Assembly (NCBI GenBank): GCA_005116955.1
Contig: SWDI01000005.1
Span: 714,319 to 776,582 of the forward strand
Reading direction: 5' to 3'
DNA: 62,264 nt
DNA from: Nitrospira sp.
Lineage (GTDB): Bacteria; Nitrospirota; Nitrospiria; Nitrospirales; Nitrospiraceae
Part shown: piece by piece, positions 13,169-21,731 of the stretch
Position numbering within the stretch: position 1 is the stretch's first letter
How the letters are laid out: each line of letters begins with the position of its first letter
Translations under genes and position numbers: made by a program
Notes under the pieces: generated by a model
What the model was told of the DNA's origin: nothing
Database searches by the model: none
Seen by the model: the letters and a program-made list of their open reading frames with translations, nothing else

Positions 13169-13969
13169 ATGACCACAAATCTCTCAGGAGCCTGGACAGG
13201 CGAAATGTCTGGTACGAACTCGGGTGGGATGATCCTTGATCTCAAGCACGAAGGCGACCGGTTGTATGGAAGGGGCAGGTTCTGCGAATTATCCTTGGGC
13301 GCCTATGAGTACGCCATTCAAGGAGTTGCCAAGGCTGAAAGTTTTTCCATTTCCTTAACTCCTAAGCCTGGCCAAAACTTTCGTCTTGGCACGATTCAGG
13401 CCGAGTGCCATTCGGTCGGACCAAACAATCTTCAAGGCAAGTGGTCAAGCTCCATTGGTACAGCTGGCATTTTTAAGGCGACACGCGTCGAAGTGACTAC
13501 TACCGAATCAAAACACTCAGAGAACTCCGTTTTCCTCGTCCACGGACACGACGAAGCGACAAAACAAAAAGTGGCTCGATTTCTGGAAAAGATCGGGCTT
13601 AACGTCATCATCTTGCACGAGAAGGTGAATCAGGGGATGACCATCATTGAGAAGTTTGAGGAGTATGCAGCGCAGGCTGGATTCGCCATTGTTCTCTTCA
13701 CGCCAGATGACATAGGGTTCCCCCTTGGAGCAGAAGATCAGAAGCAACCGAGGGCGCGCCAGAATGTTGTACTCGAGATGGGCTACTTTATTGGGCGCCT
13801 CAAACGAGAACGGGTCTGCGTCTTGTACAAGGGCGGAGTTGAACTTCCCTCAGACATCCTAGGGGTTGTCTATCACGCTATCGATGACGCCGGAGGCTGG
13901 CGGCTCTCTGTCGCAAGCGAGCTTCGTCAAGCGGGCTATCAAGTAGACCTCAACAAAATTGTTGTCTAA
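13169..13969 (+). CDS. TIR-like (PF10137 CAP12/Pycsar effector type) protein with N-terminal beta-domain
   Basis: 266 residues, with AAGGTGG before the ATG. Residues 1-108 look like a small beta-rich, lipocalin-like domain (LSGAWTGEMSG, MILDLKHEGDRLYGRG). Residues 120-245 form a TIR-like nucleotide-binding domain: VFLVHGHDEATKQKV, a glutamate-containing helix GMTIIEKFEEYA (E161), IVLFTPDDIG, ARQNVVLEMGYFIG (E203) and the ending VVYHAIDD. The family includes NAD-degrading effectors of CBASS and Pycsar anti-phage systems. No cyclase gene is adjacent, so the trigger is unclear; the N-terminal beta-domain is a candidate sensor. The stop codon lies inside an integron attC-like sequence. Confidence 0.7.
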   Translation: MTTNLSGAWTGEMSGTNSGGMILDLKHEGDRLYGRGRFCELSLGAYEYAIQGVAKAESFSISLTPKPGQNFRLGTIQAECHSVGPNNLQGKWSSSIGTAGIFKATRVEVTTTESKHSENSVFLVHGHDEATKQKVARFLEKIGLNVIILHEKVNQGMTIIEKFEEYAAQAGFAIVLFTPDDIGFPLGAEDQKQPRARQNVVLEMGYFIGRLKRERVCVLYKGGVELPSDILGVVYHAIDDAGGWRLSVASELRQAGYQVDLNKIVV

Positions 13970-13995
13970 CCCTTCGCTCGGCTCAAACGTTAGCC
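13964..13995 (+). repeat. Integron attC-like relic at the end of the TIR gene
   Basis: The 32-base stretch begins GTCTAAC (matches the outer RYYYAAC core), continues CCTTCGCTC, then GGCTCAAAC and ends GTTAGCC (near the GTTRRRY core; one position deviates). This is how many chromosomal integron attC sites begin and end, but the usual variable middle is missing. The TIR stop codon TAA sits within the first core, the normal position for a cassette-borne gene. No integrase gene is in the window. I regard it as a degenerate attC, not an active site. Confidence 0.4.
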
Positions 13996-14038
13996 GCTAC
14001 GGCACATAATCACCATCTTTGTAGGAGGCAGCGACATC

Positions 14039-14482
14039 ATGAGCGTTCAACCCTTTGTCTTGAGACCGGATCAGCGTAAGCCAATCTTGAATGTGGTCGG
14101 AACACAGGTGACGGTATTGGCGTCGAACGTGGCGACGCAAAGTTATGGGATCACCTTGCAGCAGGGCGAAGAGGGAACAGGCCCGCCGCCGCATAGCCAC
14201 GATTGGGACGAAGCGTTCTACGTCCTGAAAGGCGAGATTCACTTCCTCTGCGACGGGAACGTCTACGCCTGTACTGTTGGGACACTCGTGCACGTTCCCC
14301 GAGGAACCGTGCATGGGTTTCGCTACGGACGTGGCGGTGGTCAGATGCTTGAGATCACGGGGGCCGGCGCGTTAGCGGCTCAGATGTTCACGGCCATCGA
14401 CAAGGAGATTCCCCCTGGACCGCCGGATATCCCAAAGCTCCTTGATGTGCTCAAGCGCAATGGAGTCACCGTTGCGGTGTGA
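14039..14482 (+). CDS. Cupin-domain protein
   Basis: 147 residues. Cupin motif 1 is PPPHSHDWDEAFYVLKGEIHF (H52, H54, E58) and motif 2 contains PRGTVHGFR (H92), the expected metal-binding set of a small beta-barrel cupin_2 protein. Such stand-alone cupins bind a small ligand or act as isomerases or dioxygenases; the substrate cannot be told. It follows the attC-like relic by about 43 bases with AGGAGG-like sequence before the start, and is probably a separate unit from the TIR gene. Confidence 0.75.
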   Translation: MSVQPFVLRPDQRKPILNVVGTQVTVLASNVATQSYGITLQQGEEGTGPPPHSHDWDEAFYVLKGEIHFLCDGNVYACTVGTLVHVPRGTVHGFRYGRGGGQMLEITGAGALAAQMFTAIDKEIPPGPPDIPKLLDVLKRNGVTVAV

Positions 14483-14662
14483 CCAGCACCGCGCGCTTTG
14501 AGTACAAGCTACTTTCGATCAAATGCCCAAGATCACCCATGCGTTGTTCCAAGGATGATCTCCTTTACAATGGTAACGGAGCTGTGCCGGCAGTATACTT
14601 ATTTGCCGGGCACGAAGGGCCGCAGAGTGCTATATTGATGGCCATATCTGGAGGGATCAGGG

Positions 14663-14890
14663 ATGGATTGGAAGCCCTACATTTCGACTGATCCGCATAT
14701 CATGCATGGCGCTGTGTGCTTTCGAGGTACGCGAATTCCGGTATCGGTGGTTCTGGACAATCTCGCTGCAGGCGAAACACCTGAACGCATTCTCGATCAA
14801 TACCCCTCGCTTCAGCCTGAGCATATTCCTGCGGCGATCGGCTACGCGGCGGACTTAGCAAGAGAACGTATCGTTCCCATCCCCGCTTAA
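14663..14890 (+). CDS. DUF433 family antitoxin-like protein
   Basis: 75 residues. The pattern ISTDPHIMHGAVCFRGTRIPV..VLDNLAAGETPERILDQYPSL is the DUF433 signature, a small winged HTH fold. Members commonly pair with a DUF5615 PIN-like protein, as here, where the partner starts 9 bases after this stop. By analogy it is the DNA-binding antitoxin of a VapBC-like pair; the assignment to a toxin-antitoxin module is family-based. Confidence 0.8.
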   Translation: MDWKPYISTDPHIMHGAVCFRGTRIPVSVVLDNLAAGETPERILDQYPSLQPEHIPAAIGYAADLARERIVPIPA

Positions 14891-14899
14891 GCGCAAAGG

Positions 14900-15259
14900 A
14901 TGCCGACTCGATTCAAACTCGACGAGAATCTTCCTCGTAATGCTGAGGTCTTGCTTCAACAGGCCGGTCACGATGTTCATACCGTGCTCGCTGAGCAGCT
15001 GGGAGGTAATCCCGATCCACGAGTGTTTGACGCATCTCAGGCAGAGGAAAGGGTTCTCGTCACGTTCGATCTCGATTTCTCCGATATCCGCATTTATCCT
15101 CCAGCAAATCACCATGGCATCTGGATCTTGCGCCCTCACACACAAAGTATCGAGAACACAGTGGCATTGTTGCGATCCGCGTTGCGAGTTCTTAAAGATG
15201 AACCTGTGCAAAGACGATTGTGGATCATCGAGCCTGAACGGGTTCGTATTCATGAATAG
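14900..15259 (+). CDS. DUF5615 PIN-like protein, putative toxin of a DUF433/DUF5615 pair
   Basis: 119 residues. The N-terminal LDENLP (D8) and the central VLVTFDLDFSD (D57, D59) are the acidic residues of the DUF5615/Mut7-C-like PIN fold. It directly follows a DUF433 gene, the usual two-gene layout. The expected role is a metal-dependent RNase held in check by the partner. The set of acidic residues appears intact, so the pair is likely functional. Confidence 0.78.
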   Translation: MPTRFKLDENLPRNAEVLLQQAGHDVHTVLAEQLGGNPDPRVFDASQAEERVLVTFDLDFSDIRIYPPANHHGIWILRPHTQSIENTVALLRSALRVLKDEPVQRRLWIIEPERVRIHE

Positions 15260-15302
15260 GTGGTGATTTCTTGCCTAGGCCAACTGGAGATGCTGTTTTA
15301 AT

Positions 15303-15371
15303 ATGAACATTCCCGAAGCCACTCCGATCGTACAAGAGAAAATCTCCACCGGCATCCCCGGGCTGTTTTAG
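15303..15371 (+). pseudogene. 3' remnant of a third TraT-like gene
   Basis: Twenty-two codons encode NIPEATPIVQEKISTGIPGLF and a stop, matching the last residues of the TraT-family lipoprotein that ends at 12338. Six codon differences are synonymous and three change the residue, so this is a diverged coding copy and not a recent duplicate. The upstream body of the gene is absent; the DUF5615 gene ends 43 bases before it. It probably marks the right junction of the 12.3-15.3 kb island. Confidence 0.7.
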
Positions 15372-15456
15372 GCCCGTTCGCTCCCGAAGCTCTCACGGTT
15401 TTGCCCCCCACCTGTTATACTGACCCATCCCGTCATTTAATTCGAGAGTGATCGCT

Positions 15457-16914
15457 ATGAACTCTCCAACCTGGGATGAATATGCCGAGCTTACACTGAA
15501 ACGTATTACGGCGTCAGGCGCGGAGTACGGCGACATCCGCATTCAAGACAGCAGCACGGAGCACATCGAAGGTGAGGATCGCCGAATCGCCTCGATTCGA
15601 GACATCAAGGACATTGGCTTCGGCGTGCGTGTGCTCTATCATGGAGCTTGGGGTTTTGCCGCGAGTTCAGTCTTGTCGCTGGAAGAAGTGCCACGGGTGA
15701 CTAATCTGGCCATTGAGATCGCCAAAGGGTCTGCATCGGTGGCCCTGGGAAAAGTGCGATTGGTGCCGGAACCAGTTCATCGTGACCGCATTGTCACGCC
15801 CTATCGCGTCGATCCCTTCACTATCCCGCTTGAGAAGAAAACGGACTTACTGCTGAATACGATGGAGACGCTCCATCGGCAATCCGGCATCGCACGAAGC
15901 AGCGCAAGTCTGTGGGCGCGCCGTGACCGAAAATTGTTCGTGTCGACGGAAGGGTCGCATTTGGAATTCGATCTGTTGGCCGGGCAAGGCGACTGTACCG
16001 CGACGGCTCTCCATGAAGGCCGGTTTGCTTCGCGCGGCTTCAATACGCCACATCTTCGGAAGGGCTATGAACTGATTGAGGAAGCCGACCTGCTGCGCGA
16101 GGCTTCGCGCGTTGCCGCTCACGCGATCGAAAAGGTCAAGGCTCCAGCGGTTGATGCGGGCCAGTATGACCTCGTGCTCGATCCTGAACATCTCTCATTG
16201 ACGATCCATGAATCTTGCGGCCATCCGAGCGAACTGGACCGTGCGCTTGGGTACGAAGCCAATTACGCAGGAACCAGCTTCTTGACGCCAGAAAAGCTGG
16301 GTCACTTTCGCTATGGCTCGCAGCATGTGAATTTGGTTGCCGATAACACCGAACCGGAAACATTAGCAGCGACTGGCTACGATGACGACGGGGTTCAGTG
16401 TCAGCAATGGGACATTGTCCGGAACGGGGTGTTCGTCGGGTATTGCACGAACCGTGAAGTTGCGTCAAAGATCAGCGAATCTCGTTCACGTGGCTCTAAT
16501 CGAGCTGATGGGTGGAGCCACGTTCCGATGGTACGCATCGCGAATATCGGACTTGAGCCAGGTTCAGCGACTGTCGATCAACTGATTGCCGATGTGAAGC
16601 ACGGTATCTACATCGAAGGCCATGGGTCCTATAGCATTGATCAGCGCCGCTACAATTTTCAGTTTGGCGGGGATGCGTTCTGGCTGATTGAGAACGGCAG
16701 GCGCACCCACATGCTGCGGGATGTGATCTACCATGGGATCACGCCGGAATTCTGGAACAGCTGCGACGGAGTGGCCGACCGAACTGCTCGCCGTCGATAC
16801 GGCTTCATCACGTGTGGCAAGGGGCAACCAGGCCAGTCTGGTTGGATGACTCATGCCGCTTCTCCTGCGAGGTTTCGCCAGATTCATGTGATCCGAGGAG
16901 AGGGAAGCGCATGA
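15457..16914 (+). CDS. tldD: TldD family metalloprotease subunit
   Basis: About 485 residues from the ATG at 15457; a GTG at 15448 is an alternative, but GAGAG nine bases before the ATG favours 15457. The TldD signature HESCGHPSELD contains the HExxxH zinc motif, and GSNRADGWSHVPMVRIANIGLEPG and GHGSYSIDQRRYNFQFGG are typical of the family. TldD forms a heterodimeric peptidase with TldE/PmbA that processes small peptides. The next gene is the partner and overlaps it (ATGA), so the two are translationally coupled. Confidence 0.88.
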   Translation: MNSPTWDEYAELTLKRITASGAEYGDIRIQDSSTEHIEGEDRRIASIRDIKDIGFGVRVLYHGAWGFAASSVLSLEEVPRVTNLAIEIAKGSASVALGKVRLVPEPVHRDRIVTPYRVDPFTIPLEKKTDLLLNTMETLHRQSGIARSSASLWARRDRKLFVSTEGSHLEFDLLAGQGDCTATALHEGRFASRGFNTPHLRKGYELIEEADLLREASRVAAHAIEKVKAPAVDAGQYDLVLDPEHLSLTIHESCGHPSELDRALGYEANYAGTSFLTPEKLGHFRYGSQHVNLVADNTEPETLAATGYDDDGVQCQQWDIVRNGVFVGYCTNREVASKISESRSRGSNRADGWSHVPMVRIANIGLEPGSATVDQLIADVKHGIYIEGHGSYSIDQRRYNFQFGGDAFWLIENGRRTHMLRDVIYHGITPEFWNSCDGVADRTARRRYGFITCGKGQPGQSGWMTHAASPARFRQIHVIRGEGSA

Positions 16915-18251
16915 CTGTCCCGAGCGGCACCTGGCCAAAGCTGACCAGCAGCGAGGAGTTTCGCTTTCTGAGCGATCTGGTCTTGACCCGCTCATCCGCT
17001 GATCAGACGATCGTCCGTCTTCGCGATCACCACGCCGGCACGACGAGATTCGCCAACAATCAAGTCATCCAGAATGTCGATGCGAGGCGAGGCTCACTGG
17101 CTGTGACGGTTGCCTTTGGGGGACAGCAGGGGACCGCGAGCACGACGGATTTTACCGCCGGCGCGATTCAGGATACGTTGGCGCGTGCTGAACGGATTGC
17201 TCGGGTCTCACCGGTTGATCCGGAATACCTTCCGCCTCCCGATCCGTGCCTGTTCCCTGTGCGAGCGACGGCGAAAACAGAAACTCTGGCGGCAGGACCG
17301 GTCAAACGTCTGGAGTATGCGAATGAAGCCATCGGACATTGCCGGATGGAGAACCTCATGGCGGCCGGCGTCGTGGCATCATCCGGGACCGCGGTCGGGA
17401 TTGCGGCGAGCAATGGGCTATTCGGCTATGAGGTACGAGGAGACGCGAGGTTTAGTCTCACGGTCCAAGCTGGTGACGCGACGGGCTGGAGTGCCGCGGC
17501 ACATCGGTCGATCGATCATTTGAAAGTTCAAGAGCGGACCTTGGCGGCCATTGCCAAAGCCAAGCGAGGCCGGGATGTGTGTGAGATGCCGGCGGGGCAG
17601 TATCCCGTGATTCTTGAGCCGGCAGCCGTGGCCGGACTATGGGCGTGGGTGCTCTGGTCTCTGGACGCCAAGTCTTACACAAAGGGAACGAGCCCCTTCG
17701 CCGGCAAGCTGGGACAGGCCATCGTGGACGAACGGCTGTCGCTCAAGAATCATCCCGATCATGCCGACCTGCTTGGAGAAGGATTTACCCATGACGGTCT
17801 GCCGAGTACAGCCTCCCTGTGGATCGACCATGGAATCCTCAAACAGCTGGCCTACGACCGGTTTACGGCGAAGGCCGATGGCATCAACCCCATTCCGACT
17901 CTAGAGGCTCCGGCCTTATCGATTGAGGGGGCCCCTGCACAGTCGGTTCAGGATCTCATGAAGAATACGGACCGTGCGATTCTGGTGACGAATTTTTGGT
18001 ATATCCGTCCTGTGAATCCTCAGGACCTCATGCTGACCGGAATGACGCGAGATGGAACGTTTCTGATTGAGAAGGGGGAGATCGTCTCAGCTGTAAAAAA
18101 TTTCCGATTTCATGAAAGCCCGATCCAGGCCTTTCGACACATCACGGCTTGGACTACGCCGATGGAGGCGGTGAACTCAGAGACCGGAAAGATGTTGGTT
18201 CCAGCTTTGGCCCTCCCGCATTTTCGTTTCTCAAGCGTCACACGGTTCTAG
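16911..18251 (+). CDS. tldE: TldE/PmbA family metalloprotease subunit
   Basis: About 446 residues; ATG at 16911 overlaps the tldD stop codon as ATGA, with GAGGAGAGGGA upstream. It has the TldE architecture: N-terminal DQTIVRLRDH..GTTRFANNQV, then LVTNFWYIRPVNPQDLMLTGMTRDGTF and a C-terminal PALALPHFRFSS. It lacks the HExxxH motif, as expected for the non-catalytic partner. It forms the TldD-TldE peptidase complex. Confidence 0.87.
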   Translation: MTVPSGTWPKLTSSEEFRFLSDLVLTRSSADQTIVRLRDHHAGTTRFANNQVIQNVDARRGSLAVTVAFGGQQGTASTTDFTAGAIQDTLARAERIARVSPVDPEYLPPPDPCLFPVRATAKTETLAAGPVKRLEYANEAIGHCRMENLMAAGVVASSGTAVGIAASNGLFGYEVRGDARFSLTVQAGDATGWSAAAHRSIDHLKVQERTLAAIAKAKRGRDVCEMPAGQYPVILEPAAVAGLWAWVLWSLDAKSYTKGTSPFAGKLGQAIVDERLSLKNHPDHADLLGEGFTHDGLPSTASLWIDHGILKQLAYDRFTAKADGINPIPTLEAPALSIEGAPAQSVQDLMKNTDRAILVTNFWYIRPVNPQDLMLTGMTRDGTFLIEKGEIVSAVKNFRFHESPIQAFRHITAWTTPMEAVNSETGKMLVPALALPHFRFSSVTRF

Positions 18252-18566
18252 AGCGTTTTTGGTTTACGTCTTTACATAGCCAGAGGAGGCAAAGTAGCGT
18301 GTGCATTCGTTGGGTGTGAAGCGGTCAAGCAGCCTTCCGATGTCATAGATCCTGTGAATAGGCCTCCATCCCGTCTCCTCCTCAACGTAGACTGTGAGGA
18401 GATTCTACTGGCTGTATGCACTTAAATCAAAACTGCTCTAGTTGTCTCATGAGGACTCCAAACATATTTAATCGACCGCAGAATAAAAGGGTTGACTCTT
18501 CTCTGCGCGAGGAGTAGGTACAAGAAAGCTATCACAGTAGGTCCGATTGAAGGGGGGATCAGCCAG
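18252..18566. other. Intergenic region without a recognised gene
   Basis: About 315 bases between tldE and a hypothetical gene. No convincing coding region, tRNA or strong terminator is visible. A promoter for the following gene is likely here, but no clear -35/-10 pair can be named. Confidence 0.5.
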
Positions 18567-19241
18567 ATGGCCCCGCGATTCAACAAAGAACCCATCAACC
18601 TCATTCACCGAATCCCATCACAGAAGCAGATTGATGAAGCTCGGCCGGTTGCTACGCCCTATGGTCAGATCCTGCTCAATGCTGGTGCCCTGTGCTGGCG
18701 CAAGGTGGTTGACCTCTTTGCCTACGTCACGCGCTATGAGGACGAGATCCATCCGCGGCTTCGTAAACCCCTTGCGCTCCCCAACCGAACGACGGAGTGT
18801 ACCACGATCCAGGGGCAGGATCCCGTCTGGTCTACGAATGGAGTGGAGGAGCCAATCCGGGAAGCAGAGAGCCTGGTGACCGCGAAGGTCACAATCCTAC
18901 AACAGCCGTTTCCGGTGCCGGCTCATGTTCAGTCGGAAGAAGTCGCCGAAATCCGAGCCTGCATGATTGGGCAGCAAGATGAGATTGCCCGGCTGACGTC
19001 GCACATTCAAGAGCTGACCTCCTTGGTTACCTCTCAGCAAGAGGTTCTCATTCATCTTGGGAAAGAGCTAGAAGTTGGCACATTTTCACCGGGATCCACC
19101 ACCAGCACGGCGGCTGCCTCTCTCAGGCGAAACCGTATCGGTCGGAAGAAGCCGACGGTCAGCGAGACGCCCAATCCTCTTCAGGAACATGAACGCCCGT
19201 TTCCTCCTCAGGACAGTGACGGTCAGTCGCTCCATCTGTAA
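18567..19241 (+). CDS. Hypothetical protein with a coiled-coil segment
   Basis: 224 residues from the ATG at 18567, preceded by AAGGGGGG. No family recognised. It opens with a basic stretch (MAPRFNKEPINLIHRIPSQ), contains a hydrophobic patch around residues 43-60, and a likely coiled coil at about 130-175 (EEVAEIRACMIGQQDEIARL...). The C-terminus is a Ser/Thr/Pro-rich tail with a basic patch (SLRRNRIGRKKP). No signal peptide. Its neighbours on either side are unrelated enzymes, so context gives no clue. Confidence 0.55.
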   Translation: MAPRFNKEPINLIHRIPSQKQIDEARPVATPYGQILLNAGALCWRKVVDLFAYVTRYEDEIHPRLRKPLALPNRTTECTTIQGQDPVWSTNGVEEPIREAESLVTAKVTILQQPFPVPAHVQSEEVAEIRACMIGQQDEIARLTSHIQELTSLVTSQQEVLIHLGKELEVGTFSPGSTTSTAAASLRRNRIGRKKPTVSETPNPLQEHERPFPPQDSDGQSLHL

Positions 19242-19390
19242 GCTCGGCCCGGTTAGCCGTTTGCGCTGAATACTTCTCCATCGCTTCACCGCTAAAACGG
19301 GCGAATCCTACTGATCCGACAACGATCCCGTCATACAGACGCACCTACTCCTCTAGCCAGATAGGGGTTCCGTCTGCTAAACATCCGGCA

Positions 19391-21028
19391 ATGACCATCG
19401 TTCATGTCCTCTTGTGGGCTGTGCTGTGGCTCGGCCTGTTGACGATTGATCTCAGTGCGGCGCCTGAACGTTCTACTGCCCGGGTACCCCTCTTTGAGAA
19501 TCTGGGTACCCTCCATCACCCCATCACGACGAGTTCACACGAGGCGCAGCAATATTTTGATCAAGGTTTGCGGTTCGTGTACGCCTTCAACCATGAAGAG
19601 GCGCTCTTGGCCTTCGAAGAAGCTGCTCGACAGGACCCCTCTGCCGCCATGGCCTATTGGGGGGTGGCGCTCGCATCGGGTCCGAACATCAATGCCGCCA
19701 TGGATAAGGCTGCCGAACGACGGGCGTGGGATGCCGTACAAAAGGCTCGTGCGCATCGTGCCCGCACGAGCGCAGCCGAACAGGCCTATATCGATGCGAT
19801 TGGTAAGCGATACGAGCTCAGAGCGCATGCACGACCGGCTCTGGATAAAGCGTATGCGGACGCGATGCGTGTAGTCTGGCGGCAGTATCCGAATGATCCG
19901 GATGCCGGAGTCTTGTTCGCCGAGGCCTTGATGGACCTGCGGCCGTGGGATGTATGGACGGCAGACGGACGACCCAAACCGGGCACCCAAGAGATCGTGT
20001 CGACACTGGAATCGATTTTGGTCCGTTTCCCGGATCATCCAGGAGCGTGCCACTACTATATCCACGCGATCGAAGCCTCTCCGAACCCGGACCGAGCCGT
20101 CGCTTGTGCGGAACGGTTACCTGGGCTGATGCCGGGTGCCGCTCACGTGGTCCACATGCCGGCCCACATCTACATGCGACTCGGCCGATATCACGAGGCG
20201 GCTGAACAGAATGCACATGCGGCGGAGGTCGATCGCAACTATCTGGCCAGGAGACAATTGCACGGCGACTATGCCGACGGCTACTACACTCACAATCTGC
20301 ATTTTCTCTGGGCTTCCTTAGCGATGGAGGGACGAAGAACCGAGGCATTGAAGGTGGCTCGTCAACTGACGGGTACGATCTCCGAGGAGGAAGTGCGGAA
20401 GGATACCTGGAAGGAATTGTACCTTCCAACTCCCTTGTGGTCGATGATCAGATTTGGACAATGGGACGACCTGCTGCGCGAACCGCCTCCTCCAAAGCCG
20501 CTACATTTGCAACAGGGGGTGTGGCGACTGGGGAGGGGAATGGCGCTCGCGGTGTCCGGTCGTATGCCCGGGGCCGAGGGCGAGCACGTGGTGTTGGCCA
20601 GCCTGGCGAAGCGCTTCGGGCGTGATCGGACGAGGGAAGAGAAAACAGAACGGACTCTCCTCAAGATCGCGGAACGACTGCTGGCTGGTGAGCTCGCGAC
20701 GCATCGCCGTCAATATGATGAGACCATCAAATCCCTCACGGATGCCGTCAAGCTGGAGGAGGAGCTGCCTTACACCGAACCGCCGTTCTGGCCGATTCCC
20801 ATTCGCCACTATCTCGGCGCCGTCTTGTTGAAGGCCGGTCAGCCAGGTAAGGCGGAAGCGGTCTACCGAGCGGATCTGGCCAAGAATCCACGGAACGGCT
20901 GGGCCCAGTTTGGACTCATGCAGAGTCTTCGCGCTCAGCGGAAAGGCCGTGAAGCAGATGCCGCAGAAGAACTATGGAAACAGGTCTGGGAGCATGCGGA
21001 TGTGACCCTCACGGCCTCTCGGTTTTGA
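19391..21028 (+). CDS. Exported tetratricopeptide-repeat protein
   Basis: 545 residues with an N-terminal signal sequence (hydrophobic core about residues 3-22). The body carries TPR-like helices (AQQYFDQGLRFVYAFNHEEALLAFEEAAR, DPSAAMAYWGVALASG, AVLLKAGQPGKAEAVYRADL), consistent with a periplasmic TPR protein. The HVVHMPAHIYMRLGRY segment is characteristic of a bacterial TPR family of unknown function. The next gene, LOG-like, starts 29 bases on, so cotranscription is plausible. The Shine-Dalgarno is weak. Confidence 0.7.
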   Translation: MTIVHVLLWAVLWLGLLTIDLSAAPERSTARVPLFENLGTLHHPITTSSHEAQQYFDQGLRFVYAFNHEEALLAFEEAARQDPSAAMAYWGVALASGPNINAAMDKAAERRAWDAVQKARAHRARTSAAEQAYIDAIGKRYELRAHARPALDKAYADAMRVVWRQYPNDPDAGVLFAEALMDLRPWDVWTADGRPKPGTQEIVSTLESILVRFPDHPGACHYYIHAIEASPNPDRAVACAERLPGLMPGAAHVVHMPAHIYMRLGRYHEAAEQNAHAAEVDRNYLARRQLHGDYADGYYTHNLHFLWASLAMEGRRTEALKVARQLTGTISEEEVRKDTWKELYLPTPLWSMIRFGQWDDLLREPPPPKPLHLQQGVWRLGRGMALAVSGRMPGAEGEHVVLASLAKRFGRDRTREEKTERTLLKIAERLLAGELATHRRQYDETIKSLTDAVKLEEELPYTEPPFWPIPIRHYLGAVLLKAGQPGKAEAVYRADLAKNPRNGWAQFGLMQSLRAQRKGREADAAEELWKQVWEHADVTLTASRF

Positions 21029-21057
21029 GGAAGAGGAAGCGGACTGAAGGAGGATTG

Positions 21058-21600
21058 ATGCGATTTGTGGTGGGAGTAATGGGGCCGGCCAAGGCTGCGA
21101 GGAAGGACCTCGACAATGCCAGGATTCTTGGAGAATTCATTGCCCGGCGTGGCTGGGTCGTATTGACTGGTGGTCGAAACGTGGGCGTCATGGACGCGGC
21201 GTGCGAAGGAGCCAAGCGGGTGGGGGGTAGCTTGACCATCGGGGTTTTGCCGACGGCCAAGGACAAGGTGTCCCGCCATGTGGACGTGCCGATCATCACG
21301 GAAATGGGCAGTGGCCGGAACAACATCAATGTGCTGACTAGCCATGTCGTGGTGGCCTGCGGATTGAGTGGTTCGGGCACAGTGTCGGAAGTTGCGCTGG
21401 CCGTGAAGGCTGGGAAGCCGGTCATTCTTGTCGAGGCGTCTCCTGCCGATGTCGCTTTTTTTCGAAAACTCGATACACGCTTGGTTCAAGCCGCTGCTTC
21501 GCCGGAGGAGGCTATTGAACTGATCATGAAACTCATGGATGGGCGCCAGCGACGAGTGCGTCGTACAGAACGGGATCTCGATAGATATATTCCAGTTTGA
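21058..21600 (+). CDS. TIGR00725/LOG-like Rossmann-fold protein
   Basis: 180 residues from the ATG at 21058, preceded by AAGGAGG. The motifs LTGGRNVGVMDAACEGA, MGSGRNNINV and SGSGTVSEVALAVKAGKPV are those of the SLOG/LOG nucleotide-binding family, close to TIGR00725 proteins. True LOG enzymes use PGGxGTxxE; here the corresponding SGSGTVSE differs slightly. The ligand is unknown. It follows the TPR gene on the same strand. Confidence 0.75.
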   Translation: MRFVVGVMGPAKAARKDLDNARILGEFIARRGWVVLTGGRNVGVMDAACEGAKRVGGSLTIGVLPTAKDKVSRHVDVPIITEMGSGRNNINVLTSHVVVACGLSGSGTVSEVALAVKAGKPVILVEASPADVAFFRKLDTRLVQAAASPEEAIELIMKLMDGRQRRVRRTERDLDRYIPV

Positions 21601-21731
21601 TGTGTGAAGGACTCATATACTGGCTCTTGCCTGACCGTTTCCACACGAGTTCTACCCGCCTCTCCGCACGCGTCGTAGTAAGATGTAAGAATAAGACTAC
21701 GGCGACGACTCTAAAGAAGGAGGAGACGATC

